Shown piece after piece: positions 24,988 through 34,070 of a DNA stretch of 64,000 nucleotides (position 1 is the stretch's first letter; each line of letters begins with the position of its first letter). A program made the position numbers and the translations under genes. Under the pieces are notes generated by a model. It was not told where the DNA came from and ran no database searches. It saw only the letters and a program-made list of their open reading frames with translations. Origin of the DNA: Amycolatopsis sp. NBRC 101858. GTDB lineage: Bacteria; Actinomycetota; Actinomycetes; Mycobacteriales; Pseudonocardiaceae. The stretch spans positions 1,736,001 to 1,800,000 of the forward strand of contig NZ_BSTD01000002.1 of NCBI RefSeq assembly GCF_030269325.1. The letters are read 5' to 3'.

Positions 24988-27698
24988 CAGAGGACCTCGG
25001 CGGGCTGGGCGGTGGTGAGGGCGTGCAGCTGGGTGGTTCCGGCCGGCAGCAGGTCTCCGATGCGCTCGGGATCCTGGCAGGTCAGCACGAACGTGGCGGA
25101 CCCGGCCGCACGGGTACGGCGGCCGGCCAGGAGAACGCGCAGCCGGTCACGATCGTCGGTGCGGAGCACGAGGTCGACGTCGTCGACGGCGATCATCAGG
25201 GCGTCGGCGTCGAGCGCGTCGGCGATCTGCCGGACGGGATCGGTGGTGTCGCGACACGGGATCACGGCGACGTCGCGGCGCAGGGCGTGGGTGTGCTGCG
25301 GCAGGACGCGCCCGAGCACCTTCAGGTCGCCGGTGAACTTCGTGACCCGCCCGGCCAAGGTGTAGAGCAAGGCCGACTTCCCGCGGGCGCCGGCACCGTG
25401 CAGCACCAGGACGTCCCCGCCCGGCAGATGCAGGTCGACGTCGGCGTAGACCAGGCGGCCCCGGTCGTCCTCCATGCGCAGCCCGCGGGCGCTGATCGCT
25501 TCGGTGCTGTCCGGGGCGGGCCAGTCGGCGAGCCGCAGCTCGTGCACCAGCGCGTCGCCCTCGGCGTCGAACACCGGCAGCGCCCGGTCGAGCTTCGGCG
25601 GCAGACCCCAGGCCCGGCGGCCCAGCAGCGCCAGCACGGCGGGTACCAGTGTCATCCGCACCACGAAGGCGTCGATGAACACCCCGATGGCCAGGCTGAA
25701 CGCGATGGGCTTGATGGTGGCGCTGCCTTCGGGCACGAACGCGGCGAACACCGCGAACATGATCACGGCGGCGGCGACCACGACCCGCGACGCCGAGACG
25801 AACCCGGATTCGATCGCGTGGTGCGGATCCCCGTGGTGCACGTAGTCTTCCCGGATCGGTGAGACGAGGAAGACCTCGTAGTCCATCGCCAGTCCGAAGA
25901 GGACGCCCATCAGGATGATCGGCAGGAAGCTGATCACGCTCCCGGTGTGGGTCACGTTGAGCGCGTCCGCGAGGTGTCCTTGCACGAACACGAACGACGT
26001 CGCACCGAAGGCCGCGGCAACCGAAAGCAGGTAGCCGGCGGTTGCCTTGATCGGCACCCAGATCGAGCGGAACACCATCGCCAGCAGGATCAGCGACAGG
26101 CCGACGACCAGGATCCCGAACGGCAGCAGTGCGCTGCCGAGCTGGGCGGAGACGTCGATGCCGACGGCGGTGATGCCGGTGACCGCGGTCTGCGTCCCGT
26201 AGGTGTCGAGGAAGTGCTGCTCCTGTCCGCGCAGCCGGGCCACGAGGTCGTCGGTCTGCGCGGAGTCCGGCGCGGTGGCGGGGACGACCTGGATGATTCC
26301 GGTGTCGCCCTTGGGATTCGGCGTGGCGAGCGGCACGGAGGCGACGCCAGGGAGGCGCCGGATCTCCTCGGCGATCTTGTTCACCAGGCCGATGGGGTCG
26401 GTGCTGGTGATGATGTCGGCGGTGACGATCAGCGGCCCGTTGTAGCCGGGCCCGAAGTGCTCGCTGACGACTTCGTAGGTGTCGCGGGCCGGGCTGCCGT
26501 GCTCTTCGGTGCCGTTGTCGGGCAACGCAAGCCGCAAGCTCGTGGCGGGGATCGCGCAGACCGCGAGCCCCGCGACGACGACGAGCACGGTGACCAGCGG
26601 CGCTTTCGTGGCGGTCCGGACCCACCAGCGCGCGATCCGCGGCTTCTCCCGGCGATGCCGTTTCCGCCGGGGTTTCGGGGTACGCGGGCGTAAGCGCTTG
26701 CCGGCGAAGGACATCAGCGCCGGGACGAGCGTGATGGCGATGGCGACCGCCAGCGCGACGGCGACCGCGGCGGCGACGCCCATGGTGGTCAGGAACGGGA
26801 TGCCCGCCACGGACAGGCCGAGCAGCGCGATGACGACCGTCAAGCCCGCGAAGATGACCGCCGAACCCGCGGTGGCGGTGGCGCGAGCGATCGACTCCTC
26901 GACGTCCAGGCCTTCGGCCAGCTGATCGCGGTGGCGGGAAAGCAGGAACAGGGCGTAGTCGATGCCGACGGCGAGGCCGATCATCACCGCCAGCATCGGC
27001 GCCGTCGACGAGATCGGCGTGACGACGGTCGCGAGGTAGATCAGCCCGACGGCGATACCCACACCGAGGACGGCGGTGCCCAGCGGCATGACCGCGGCGA
27101 TCAGGGACCGGAACATCAGCACCAGCACCAGCAGCGCGATCAGCAGGCCGATCCCTTCGGTCGGGCTGAGCTTCGGCACGCGGTTGGAGAACGCGTCGCC
27201 GCCGGTGTGGACCTTCGTCCTGGTCTGCGCGCCCAGGTCGTCGGCGATCGCGGACAGCTGGGTCTTGGTGGCCGGGTCGACCTGGGCCAGCTGCACCTTG
27301 AGCGGCACGGCGACCAGCGCGGCCCGGCCGTCGCCCGACACCGCGCCGTTCACGCTCTTGTCGAACGGGTTCACGACCGTGGCGACCTGGTCGAGCTTCC
27401 CGATCCGCGTGACGGCTTCGGCCACCTCGGTCCGGGTTTGCGGTGTGTCGACCTTCGCGCCTTCCGGCGCCACGAGCACGAGCTGCGCCGACGTGCCGCT
27501 GACCTCCGGGAAGACCCTGCCGAGGTGGTCGAGCGCGTCCTGCGACTCCGAGCCGGGAATGGCGAACGTGTCGTCGGTCCCCTGGTTGACCAGCAGTGCC
27601 GCCCCGCCGGCGACCCCGAGCACGACCACCCACAGAACCAGGACAAGCACGCGGGCGCGGGCAGCGGCGCGGCCGAGCCGGTAGAGGAAGGACGACAC
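24987..27698 (-). CDS. MmpL/RND transporter with an appended ABC-ATPase-like domain
   Basis: A 903-residue protein. Residues 1-720 form a standard MmpL transporter: two sets of helices, each with one helix plus a large outer loop followed by a five-helix SSD-like block; such pumps are normally driven by protons. Residues about 730-903 add a domain with ABC-type features: ALLY-preceding P-loop GAGARGKS near 767 and a Walker-B-like strand LMIAVDDVDL, but no LSGGQ signature. The GTG at 27698 is preferred because the first membrane helix (SSFLYRLGRAAARARVLVLV) starts there; upstream sequence is operator DNA. Coupled to the YhgE-like gene and faced by a TetR gene, it looks like an inducible efflux or lipid-export system. 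Confidence 0.9.
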   Translation of the reverse strand: MSSFLYRLGRAAARARVLVLVLWVVVLGVAGGAALLVNQGTDDTFAIPGSESQDALDHLGRVFPEVSGTSAQLVLVAPEGAKVDTPQTRTEVAEAVTRIGKLDQVATVVNPFDKSVNGAVSGDGRAALVAVPLKVQLAQVDPATKTQLSAIADDLGAQTRTKVHTGGDAFSNRVPKLSPTEGIGLLIALLVLVLMFRSLIAAVMPLGTAVLGVGIAVGLIYLATVVTPISSTAPMLAVMIGLAVGIDYALFLLSRHRDQLAEGLDVEESIARATATAGSAVIFAGLTVVIALLGLSVAGIPFLTTMGVAAAVAVALAVAIAITLVPALMSFAGKRLRPRTPKPRRKRHRREKPRIARWWVRTATKAPLVTVLVVVAGLAVCAIPATSLRLALPDNGTEEHGSPARDTYEVVSEHFGPGYNGPLIVTADIITSTDPIGLVNKIAEEIRRLPGVASVPLATPNPKGDTGIIQVVPATAPDSAQTDDLVARLRGQEQHFLDTYGTQTAVTGITAVGIDVSAQLGSALLPFGILVVGLSLILLAMVFRSIWVPIKATAGYLLSVAAAFGATSFVFVQGHLADALNVTHTGSVISFLPIILMGVLFGLAMDYEVFLVSPIREDYVHHGDPHHAIESGFVSASRVVVAAAVIMFAVFAAFVPEGSATIKPIAFSLAIGVFIDAFVVRMTLVPAVLALLGRRAWGLPPKLDRALPVFDAEGDALVHELRLADWPAPDSTEAISARGLRMEDDRGRLVYADVDLHLPGGDVLVLHGAGARGKSALLYTLAGRVTKFTGDLKVLGRVLPQHTHALRRDVAVIPCRDTTDPVRQIADALDADALMIAVDDVDLVLRTDDRDRLRVLLAGRRTRAAGSATFVLTCQDPERIGDLLPAGTTQLHALTTAQPAEVL

Positions 27699-27717
27699 GA
27701 GAGCTCCCAACTCGTCG

Positions 27718-27765
27718 GATACATCGTGTATCGTAATGCAGTATGCATCCGATGCAACGTGTATC
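27718..27765. promoter_or_regulatory. Two TetR-type operators between the MmpL gene and its regulator
   Basis: GATACA-TCG-TGTATC (27718-27732) is a perfect 15-bp palindrome, and GATGCA-ACG-TGTATC (27751-27765) is the same with one mismatch. Their centres are 33 bp apart, close to three DNA turns, so two dimers could bind on one face. They fill the 112-bp space between divergent starts. Confidence 0.75.
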
Positions 27766-27810
27766 CGGTCACCCCACCGGGTGAGCGATGGGAAAGTTAA
27801 GGTGGACGCC

Positions 27811-28470
27811 ATGACGGCTGGCGGTACGCATCTCGAGCGCCCGAAGGGCATGACGCGCCGGCGCGCGGAAACCCGGCGGCGAGTCCTGGCGGCGGCCTAC
27901 GAGGTATTCACCGAGCTGGGCATCCGCGATGCGCCGGTCGAGCTGATCTGCGAGCGCGCGGGCTTCACCCGCGGCGCCTTTTACTCCAACTTCGCCAGCA
28001 AGGAAGAGCTTTTCCTGGCCATCTACGAGCTCCAGATGGAAGAACGCACCCAGCGGCTGCGCACTGCGGTCGACGAAGCGGTCAACGCGGCGCCGCCGGA
28101 CGCCGTCGACGACGTCCTGCGGGAAGCGGGCCTGCTGTTCATGGAGTCGCTGACCGCGGACGAAACCTGGTACCTGCTCAACGCGGAGTTCCGCGCCCAG
28201 GCTATGCGCCAGCCCGAACTGCGCGCACCGACCGCCGCCGCCGAGACCCGCTTCCACGACGCACTCGCCGAGATCCTTCAGGACATGCTCAGCCGCCTGA
28301 ACTTGCGGTTGACCGTCGATCCGCGCAGCGCCGTCGTCACGATCGTCGCGCTGTACGAGACGATGCTCGAACGCGCGATCCTCGACGAGCTGTCCGACCG
28401 GGCCGACAGCCGTTACCTGACCGACGTCCTCCCCCGGCTGTTCGCCTCCCTGGTCACTCGCAGCGCCTGA
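27811..28470 (+). CDS. TetR-family transcriptional regulator
   Basis: A 219-residue TetR protein with helix-turn-helix ETRRRVLAAAYEVFTELG then ICERAGFTRGAFYSNFASKEEL (about 16-65) and an all-helical effector domain. It is divergent from the MmpL-YhgE operon, with two palindromes between them, and so is the probable local repressor of that operon. The ATG at 27811 follows AAGGTGG; the frame opens upstream to 27736 but that part contains operator DNA. The last 58 bp overlap the convergent sigma-like gene. Confidence 0.9.
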   Translation: MTAGGTHLERPKGMTRRRAETRRRVLAAAYEVFTELGIRDAPVELICERAGFTRGAFYSNFASKEELFLAIYELQMEERTQRLRTAVDEAVNAAPPDAVDDVLREAGLLFMESLTADETWYLLNAEFRAQAMRQPELRAPTAAAETRFHDALAEILQDMLSRLNLRLTVDPRSAVVTIVALYETMLERAILDELSDRADSRYLTDVLPRLFASLVTRSA

Positions 28471-29207
28471 TCAAGACGGCAGCTACCGGTCCCGGCACGG
28501 TGCCGGTAAAAATGACCTTCGACGGCGCGAGCCGAGAGGCCGTATGCCTCACCGGCCTCCTCGAACGTCTCGGCACGCAGCGCCACCCGGGCTGCCAAAT
28601 CGCGAGCGACAGGTTTCATGGCGTCGAGATGTTCTTCGACAGTCAGAAGCCCCACGGCCGCGGCCTCGGGGTCCTCGACTCCGCAGGGCTCAGGCGCCAA
28701 CTCCAGCGGCACGCTATCCGGATGGTCGTACTCCGCGAGCCAGCGTTTGTAGGCGGCGGAGAAGCTCCGCACGCAAGCACCTACGAAGTACGTCTTCAAA
28801 GATGCACCCCCCTGCGGTGTCCACTTACCGCCGCGCAGTGCGTGCTGTTCGAACATCTGCAGACCGCGGGCGATGGTCTCACCCGCCAGCTCGAGCCGGT
28901 CATCGACGTAGCGGGCCAAGTGGTCGCTGACCAGGTCGGAGGGTTTGACCGGTCGGCCGACTTCGCGGCACATCGAGTAGATCATTTTGCGTCTGATGAA
29001 CGAACGCAGAACCGGGAGGGCGTAGGCGGCGAGTTCAGCGCGGAAGAAGTCATACTCGACACCGGCGAAGCCGCGGCCGGCGAGTCGTTCGTAGAGCTCG
29101 GCATCACCACCGAGACGGGCAAGACGCGCTCGCGCGACATCGGCCTTGTCCGCCTCGTCGGTGGTCATCCCACCGCTGACTTCCAGCTCGTTCAGCACGC
29201 CTTCCAT
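28413..29207 (-). CDS. Sigma-70-like (ECF-type) protein, divergent
   Basis: A 264-residue soluble, strongly helical protein. The C-terminal part (about 205-245: ARVALRAETFEEAGEAYGLS, then ARAVEGHFYRH) reads like a sigma region-4 helix-turn-helix, and the middle (GASLKTYFVGACVRSFSAAYKRW) resembles region 2. It is therefore likely a divergent ECF-type sigma or sigma-like regulator. The start is uncertain: the ATG at 29207 has a poor ribosome binding site, and protein-like sequence (NPGADADVQFSF) continues upstream in frame, while a GTG start at 29343 lies in another frame, so an N-terminal frameshift is possible. It begins the conflict-gene island. Confidence 0.65.
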   Translation of the reverse strand: MEGVLNELEVSGGMTTDEADKADVARARLARLGGDAELYERLAGRGFAGVEYDFFRAELAAYALPVLRSFIRRKMIYSMCREVGRPVKPSDLVSDHLARYVDDRLELAGETIARGLQMFEQHALRGGKWTPQGGASLKTYFVGACVRSFSAAYKRWLAEYDHPDSVPLELAPEPCGVEDPEAAAVGLLTVEEHLDAMKPVARDLAARVALRAETFEEAGEAYGLSARAVEGHFYRHRAGTGSCRLDQALRVTREANSRGRTSVR

Positions 29208-29438
29208 AAAGGAAAACTGGACATCCGCGTCTGCCCCGGGGTTGTAGGTGCGCGTCCGAGGCCCGCGGCGGATGACCGCCTGCGGACGGCTCGGCCTCCG
29301 ACACCTGCGTCTCCTTCGTCGGTTCGTGCGGAACGACGTACACGAACCTTCTAGGCCTCGGTCGTCGTCCTACCCCACGACTTTTTTTGGAGGAAGTTCT
29401 CGTGGGCTGACCAGGCCTTCACCGCCTAAACACCGAAC

Positions 29439-29855
29439 ATGGAGAACAGCGAGGATCGGACTCCACGGCTCGAAGTCACCGGATCCCAGTATGGCGGTCC
29501 GCGCCGACGAGTCCCGGGCGACGCACCGGAACGGTTTCCCGGCGACGACGTCGAGTGTCCGCCCACGCCGTGGAGAATGGTCATCGACGGCTGGGTTCGC
29601 GACGACTCGATCCGCCGAGACGCGTTGGTCGGGCTGGCGTTTGTGTTGGTCGCGGTCGTCACCGTGGTCGGCGCAATCGTCGGCGCACTCGGTCCCTTGC
29701 TGCGCGAGGCTGTCGGCAGCCCCGCAGTACGGCTCACGGCTGGGAGCTTGCTCGCCAGCAGCCTGCTCGGCTTCGGCGGCCTGAGGTTGCTTCAGCGGCG
29801 ATTCCGCCGGGCCTCATCTCGGGACGCCAAGACGGGTAAGCGGCCACGGCGGTGA
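29439..29855 (+). CDS. Small two-helix membrane protein, unknown function
   Basis: A 138-residue protein with a polar Pro/Arg-rich N-terminal half (1-58), two membrane helices (about 62-84 and 94-112) and a basic C-terminal tail (RRFRRASSRDAKTGKRPRR). No family is recognised and the ribosome binding site is weak. It precedes the STAND gene on the same strand by 190 bp. A short hairpin (CGGTGACG / CGTCACCG, 29850-29880) overlaps its stop codon and may terminate it. It could be a membrane partner of the STAND protein, but this is only positional. Confidence 0.5.
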   Translation: MENSEDRTPRLEVTGSQYGGPRRRVPGDAPERFPGDDVECPPTPWRMVIDGWVRDDSIRRDALVGLAFVLVAVVTVVGAIVGALGPLLREAVGSPAVRLTAGSLLASSLLGFGGLRLLQRRFRRASSRDAKTGKRPRR

Positions 29856-30045
29856 CGCCGCCAAGAAGAGGCCGTCACCGTGACCACCTTCCGCCGTTTG
29901 GCAGCGCGCGCAACCCGGCCATCGCGTGGCCGGACCGTGACGTTTCCCGGACAAAAGATTGACACCGCGGGGGCGGTGCGAGCCCGCGTGGGAATTGCGC
30001 TAACCTGCTCCTTTCGTTTCGGCATGAGGAACAGGGGCATCCGCA

Positions 30046-32313
30046 GTGGAGTCCACGGGATCCGGTGGCCCGGACGCATCCGAGCTCGGAAAGATCTCGA
30101 ATCTCATCAACGTCAACAACGGCACCTCGGTCCAGGCCGGTCACCTCTACCAGGTGCACGGACTGGACGAACAGATGCTGGAACGGTTGCTCGACGCCAT
30201 CGACGAGCGCCGGCGAGCCACCGGCACCGTCCGGCGGAAGAGCCTGCCGTCCTCATTGCCGTGGACGCAGCGAGCCGCGTGCCTGGGCCGTGACCGCGAG
30301 CTAGCGGAACTGCGCGAGCAGCTCGCTGCTAGGCGGCACGTGCTGGTCGGCGGCCCCGCAGGCATCGGCAAGACCCTGTTTCTACAGTACGCAGCCACTG
30401 AAGAGGTCCTGTCCGCCAGCACGGTTCCGGGCTGCGAAGGAGTTCTGCGGCGGGTGCTCGCCCCCGGCATGACCCCCGATGACGTGCTGCACGACCTCGC
30501 CCTGGAGTGTTTCGACGCCGAACGGGCGGCCGCGCGGCGCCTCCTCGGCCGCGTCCGTGCCCTCGTGGTGCTGGACGGCGTCGAGTGGCCGGCCACAGAG
30601 ATCCGGCAGGTGCTCGACGCCATGCCGGGCAGCGTGTTCGTCATCGCCGCCCGGCGCACCGATTCCACCTCGTTGATCAAGTCCCTTCCGCTGGCCGGGC
30701 TGAGCCACGCGGACGCGCTCGACCTGTGGGAAAACGAGCTCGGGGCGCCGCTTTCGCCGGCGGAGAAACAACGGACCGAGCGCATTTTCGACAGCTGCGA
30801 CGGAAATCCTGGCACGCTGACGCAATTCGCCGCCGCGCTGCGCTCCGCCGGCGTGCAGGGAATCGCGTCCGACGTCGCCGATCCTGACGCCTACGCCATG
30901 ATCGTCACCCGCGCGCTCGCCAAGCTGGGTGAGCCGGCTGTAACGACGTTGCAGGAACTGCTGGTCTTCCCCGATGCTTCCTGGGGAGCTGGGCTGCTGG
31001 CCACAGCCGGAATGCGCAAACTCGTAGACGCGGGCCTAGTCGAGGACGAATCGGGCCGGTACCGGGTGCGCCCGCACGTCCCGGAGGCGATGGCCCCGGC
31101 CGATCCGCCGTGGCCGCTGTTCGCCCGCATCTCCGTGTGGGCCCACGAGACGGCCGATGCCGGGCAGCTGACGACTGAGCTCGACGTCCTCGAACGCACC
31201 CTGCGCCAGCTGCTGGCGCACGACCGGCCGTGGGACGCCCTGGCACTCGCGCGTGTCGTGTCGGTGAAACTGCTTCCGACGCCGTGGTGGCACCGTGGCG
31301 ACGACGTTCTCGCGCTCGGCCTCCGCGCGGCCCGGAACACGGGCTCCCTTACCGACATCGCCTACTTCACGTACGCGCTGGCCACGCGCCGGGCCGACAG
31401 CGGGCGGGTAGCGGAAGCGACCGAGCTCCTCACGGCGCTGATCGACTCCGCCACGGCGCACGGTCACCGGCGGCTCGCCGACCGGGCCGGCGCCCTGCAC
31501 CACAAGCTGGTCAACCGCATGCCCGGACTTCTCGGCCAGTGCGCGGAAACCGTCTCCCAGCTGCTCCTTCGGGTTCCGGTCCTCGACGGCACGGCGCTCA
31601 GGCTGGCGCAGGAGTACCCGGCCGTGCTGCGCAAGGCCGTCGCCGCGATCCTGCTACTGGCCGGTGTGCTATTCGGGCTGCCTGCTTCCGCAGGCGCGCC
31701 CGTTTCGGCCAGTACTGCGCCGAGCTCGTTGTCCGCGCTAGCGGCGCCGAGGGTTCCGCCGGAGACGAGCGCACCGCCGGCGGCCGGTGCCTCGCCAAGC
31801 GCAGCGGCCCCGCCGTTGCCCGCGCCGCCTCCGGCCGTTTCGTCGCCCGATCCGGCCGCCCGGCCGTCGCCGCCACCCGGCTCCGGCCCCGGCGAACTGC
31901 TCGGTGGTTCCGCCGACGGCGCGACGGTCCCTGACCACCCCCCTACTGCTGCCCCTGACCTGACCGGGCAATGGCAGATCGTCTTCTCCCAAAAGCACGT
32001 CAAGGGCAATTTTTGGACCGATCCGGACACTGCCACGATCACTTTGCGCCGACTCGACGATAGGCGGTGCGCCGGCATGGCGCCCTGCTATGGCGGCCAG
32101 TGGACCGTTGATGGCTCGGCGGGGAGCAGCAACTTCGTCGCGGCGGCCGCCCCGGCCCCCAGGGGCTTCTCGGCCACCGACTCCGATGGCGACGGCAATC
32201 AGACCTACCGAGGGGTGCTCGTCTCGGCCGATCCCAGCCGGCTCCGGTACGAAGGCGAATGGAGCGATGACGCCGGCCGCACCGCCACATTCGTCTTCAC
32301 CCGCCTGAGCTGA
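30046..32313 (+). CDS. STAND NTPase with N-terminal amyloid-like motif, membrane helix and C-terminal outer domain
   Basis: A 755-residue protein. Residues 21-39 (INVNNGTSVQAGHLYQVHG) form a Gly/Asn-rich RHIM/BASS-like motif. The AAA/STAND ATPase follows with Walker A GGPAGIGKT (102-110), Walker B RALVVLDGVEW and winged-helix-like and helical regions. A single hydrophobic segment at about 525-545 is followed by a Pro/Ala/Ser linker and a C-terminal domain (about 640-755, from GQWQIVFSQKHVKG to FVFTRLS) predicted outside the membrane. This layout suggests a membrane-anchored sensor or switch. GTG at 30046 with AGGGG upstream is the start. NLR-like signalling is inferred; no trigger is known. 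Confidence 0.78.
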   Translation: MESTGSGGPDASELGKISNLINVNNGTSVQAGHLYQVHGLDEQMLERLLDAIDERRRATGTVRRKSLPSSLPWTQRAACLGRDRELAELREQLAARRHVLVGGPAGIGKTLFLQYAATEEVLSASTVPGCEGVLRRVLAPGMTPDDVLHDLALECFDAERAAARRLLGRVRALVVLDGVEWPATEIRQVLDAMPGSVFVIAARRTDSTSLIKSLPLAGLSHADALDLWENELGAPLSPAEKQRTERIFDSCDGNPGTLTQFAAALRSAGVQGIASDVADPDAYAMIVTRALAKLGEPAVTTLQELLVFPDASWGAGLLATAGMRKLVDAGLVEDESGRYRVRPHVPEAMAPADPPWPLFARISVWAHETADAGQLTTELDVLERTLRQLLAHDRPWDALALARVVSVKLLPTPWWHRGDDVLALGLRAARNTGSLTDIAYFTYALATRRADSGRVAEATELLTALIDSATAHGHRRLADRAGALHHKLVNRMPGLLGQCAETVSQLLLRVPVLDGTALRLAQEYPAVLRKAVAAILLLAGVLFGLPASAGAPVSASTAPSSLSALAAPRVPPETSAPPAAGASPSAAAPPLPAPPPAVSSPDPAARPSPPPGSGPGELLGGSADGATVPDHPPTAAPDLTGQWQIVFSQKHVKGNFWTDPDTATITLRRLDDRRCAGMAPCYGGQWTVDGSAGSSNFVAAAAPAPRGFSATDSDGDGNQTYRGVLVSADPSRLRYEGEWSDDAGRTATFVFTRLS

Positions 32314-32930
32314 CCCTTCCTGATACGGGGCAGCTGGGCGTACCTGGACGTTTGCCGCTGCGCGGCGTGCTTGACGCGCCGAGCGACTGGGCTCCTAGCG
32401 GTCGAGGGGACGTCCGCGACGATCACCTGCTCGACTTCCACTGCGCTTTCGCCGTGCTAGACGTTCTCAGCGGTGGAGAAGGTGCGGGCCGCGCGGCGCT
32501 CGACTTGGAGCCGCCAATCCAGTTTCGACCAACCAGCCCTGCACGCACCGGGGTCAGCCATCGAGTCCGAACGGGTCGCGGCCGTCGTGCCCCGGCTCCA
32601 CTTCGACGCCGTGGGAGTTCAGGCCCTGAACGAGCCGATAACTCGGAGTATTCTGTCTCCCATTGCGCACGCCTAATCCGACAAGATCGTGGTCCGCAAG
32701 CCAGAACTCGTTGCCGTCCGTGACCGTCGCCGTGCCAAACTTGACCCCACCCCGCCACTCTTAGACCAAGCGTTGGCACCCAACTGCGAGTATCCCTTTG
32801 CCCGCCAGCTGGACCATCCGGACGCGATGGTCACCATCGCGCTGAAGTGACAGTTCATGGACATCGCGAGCCCGGCGGGCGGTCCACGAGCGATACTGAC
32901 CGAGATCGCAACGACAAAGCTAGGAGCAGG
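32314..32930. other. Gene-poor 617-bp gap with one coding-like fragment
   Basis: No intact gene is seen. On the minus strand, about 32554-32757 reads as a protein-like stretch with no start codon (VKFGTATVTDGNEFWLADHD near its beginning, then VRNGRQNTPSYRLVQGLNSH) up to a stop; it is probably the tail of a decayed gene of unknown family. Confidence 0.35.
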
Positions 32931-33719
32931 ATGACGGGCGAGGTCGAACTACCGCCGTACCGAGCCGTGCTGGTCGTGGATACCAAGGGGTTCGGCGGTC
33001 ATTCCGACCGAGGCCAGGCGGTTCTCGCGGAGGAGATCCCCGGTGTGCTGGCGCTGGCTTTCGAACGCGCGGGGCTGACAGACGTCTGGGCTGACGCGCT
33101 CTTCCCCCACGGTACCGGCGACGGATTCGGACTCGGGTTCGCCACGCGGCACCTGCCGACGGTGGTGATGCGGCTCTTCGACACGCTGCAGGATGTCCTC
33201 GCGGAACGAGACGCCCGATCGTCCGGCCCGGGCCACGCGCGGATGCGGATGCGGGCAAGCTTGAACGTCGGCCCCGTCCTGGCCCCCAGCCGTGGCTCAG
33301 CCGCCGCAGTCGGCGGCGCAGTGATCACCACCCACCGGCTGCTCGACGCGCCTGAGGTCCGCGACCTCCTCACACGTTCCGACCCCGGACAGACCTTCCT
33401 CGCAGTGGCGCTGTCCGAGCGAGTATACGAAGACGTCGTCTTGACGGAATACGCGCCGCTCCCGCCATCCCTGGTCGTGGCACAGCCAGTGGCGGTGAAG
33501 GAGTACTCGGGCACGGTCCGCTTGTACGTGCCGCGCCCCAGCGGCGACCTCCTGCGCCACGGCTTGGGCGCCGCCGTCCCCGGGCCGTCTCCGAAGATCG
33601 ATCCACCACCTCAACTACCGGTGACGACAAACTTGATCAGCGGCGGCGAGTTCGGCACGGCGATCCAGGTGGGCCACCTCCACGGTGGGTACCACCATGG
33701 TTCCAGCCCGGTGAACTGA
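32931..33719 (+). CDS. Class III nucleotide-cyclase-like protein with C-terminal RHIM/BASS-like motif
   Basis: A 262-residue soluble protein. Residues 8-195 have the layout of an adenylate/guanylate cyclase catalytic domain (AVLVVDTKGFGGHSD, then HGTGDGFGLGF and SLNVGPVLAP), but only the first acidic position is clear, so activity is doubtful. The C-terminal tail ends with ISGGEFGTAIQVGHLHGG, containing the tetrad IQVG that fits the RHIM consensus. The next gene, 35 bp away, is a STAND remnant that begins with a related motif. Such pairs (effector motif at the C-terminus, NLR motif at the N-terminus) are the pattern known from bacterial amyloid signalling. ATG at 32931 has AGGAG upstream; the frame opens earlier at 32847. 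Confidence 0.7.
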   Translation: MTGEVELPPYRAVLVVDTKGFGGHSDRGQAVLAEEIPGVLALAFERAGLTDVWADALFPHGTGDGFGLGFATRHLPTVVMRLFDTLQDVLAERDARSSGPGHARMRMRASLNVGPVLAPSRGSAAAVGGAVITTHRLLDAPEVRDLLTRSDPGQTFLAVALSERVYEDVVLTEYAPLPPSLVVAQPVAVKEYSGTVRLYVPRPSGDLLRHGLGAAVPGPSPKIDPPPQLPVTTNLISGGEFGTAIQVGHLHGGYHHGSSPVN

Positions 33720-33754
33720 ACCGGGACTACGGTGCGATCCAGGATGATGACCAG

Positions 33755-34070
33755 GTGATACCGAACTCGGCTTCGGGCAAGGTCACCGGTCCGGCAATCC
33801 AGGCTGCGACCGTGCACGGCGTGCATGTGGGCAACGGCGAACCACCGCGCAGTTACTACCTGACGCGGATCGAGTCGTTCACTCCTCGGTGCTTGGTCGA
33901 TCGCGACGAGGAGCTCAACGAGCTGGCCAGGTTCTGTACTTCGCCCGACACCGCGAGTGCCTAGCCTGGTGGCGTGCCGACCCCTGGACGGGCAAGTCGA
34001 CGTTGCTGAGCAGGTTCGTCCTCGAACTACCCCCTGGTGTCCGGATAGTCACGTTCTTCGTCACGTGCGT
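33755..34070 (+). pseudogene. Truncated STAND/NACHT-type NTPase gene with N-terminal amyloid-like motif
   Basis: GTG at 33755 starts a frame with SASGKVTGPAIQAATVHGVH (motif, residues about 5-24) and then SYYLTRIESFTPRCLVDRDE, the entry to a STAND ATPase. It stops after about 69 codons (33964). The continuation, CLAWWRADPWTGKSTLLSRF and VRIVTFFVT, carries the Walker A motif and lies in another frame from about 33955, so one indel breaks the gene. Homology is lost by about 34070, so most of the ATPase and all downstream domains are missing. It sits 35 bp after the cyclase-like gene with the matching C-terminal motif. Confidence 0.6.
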
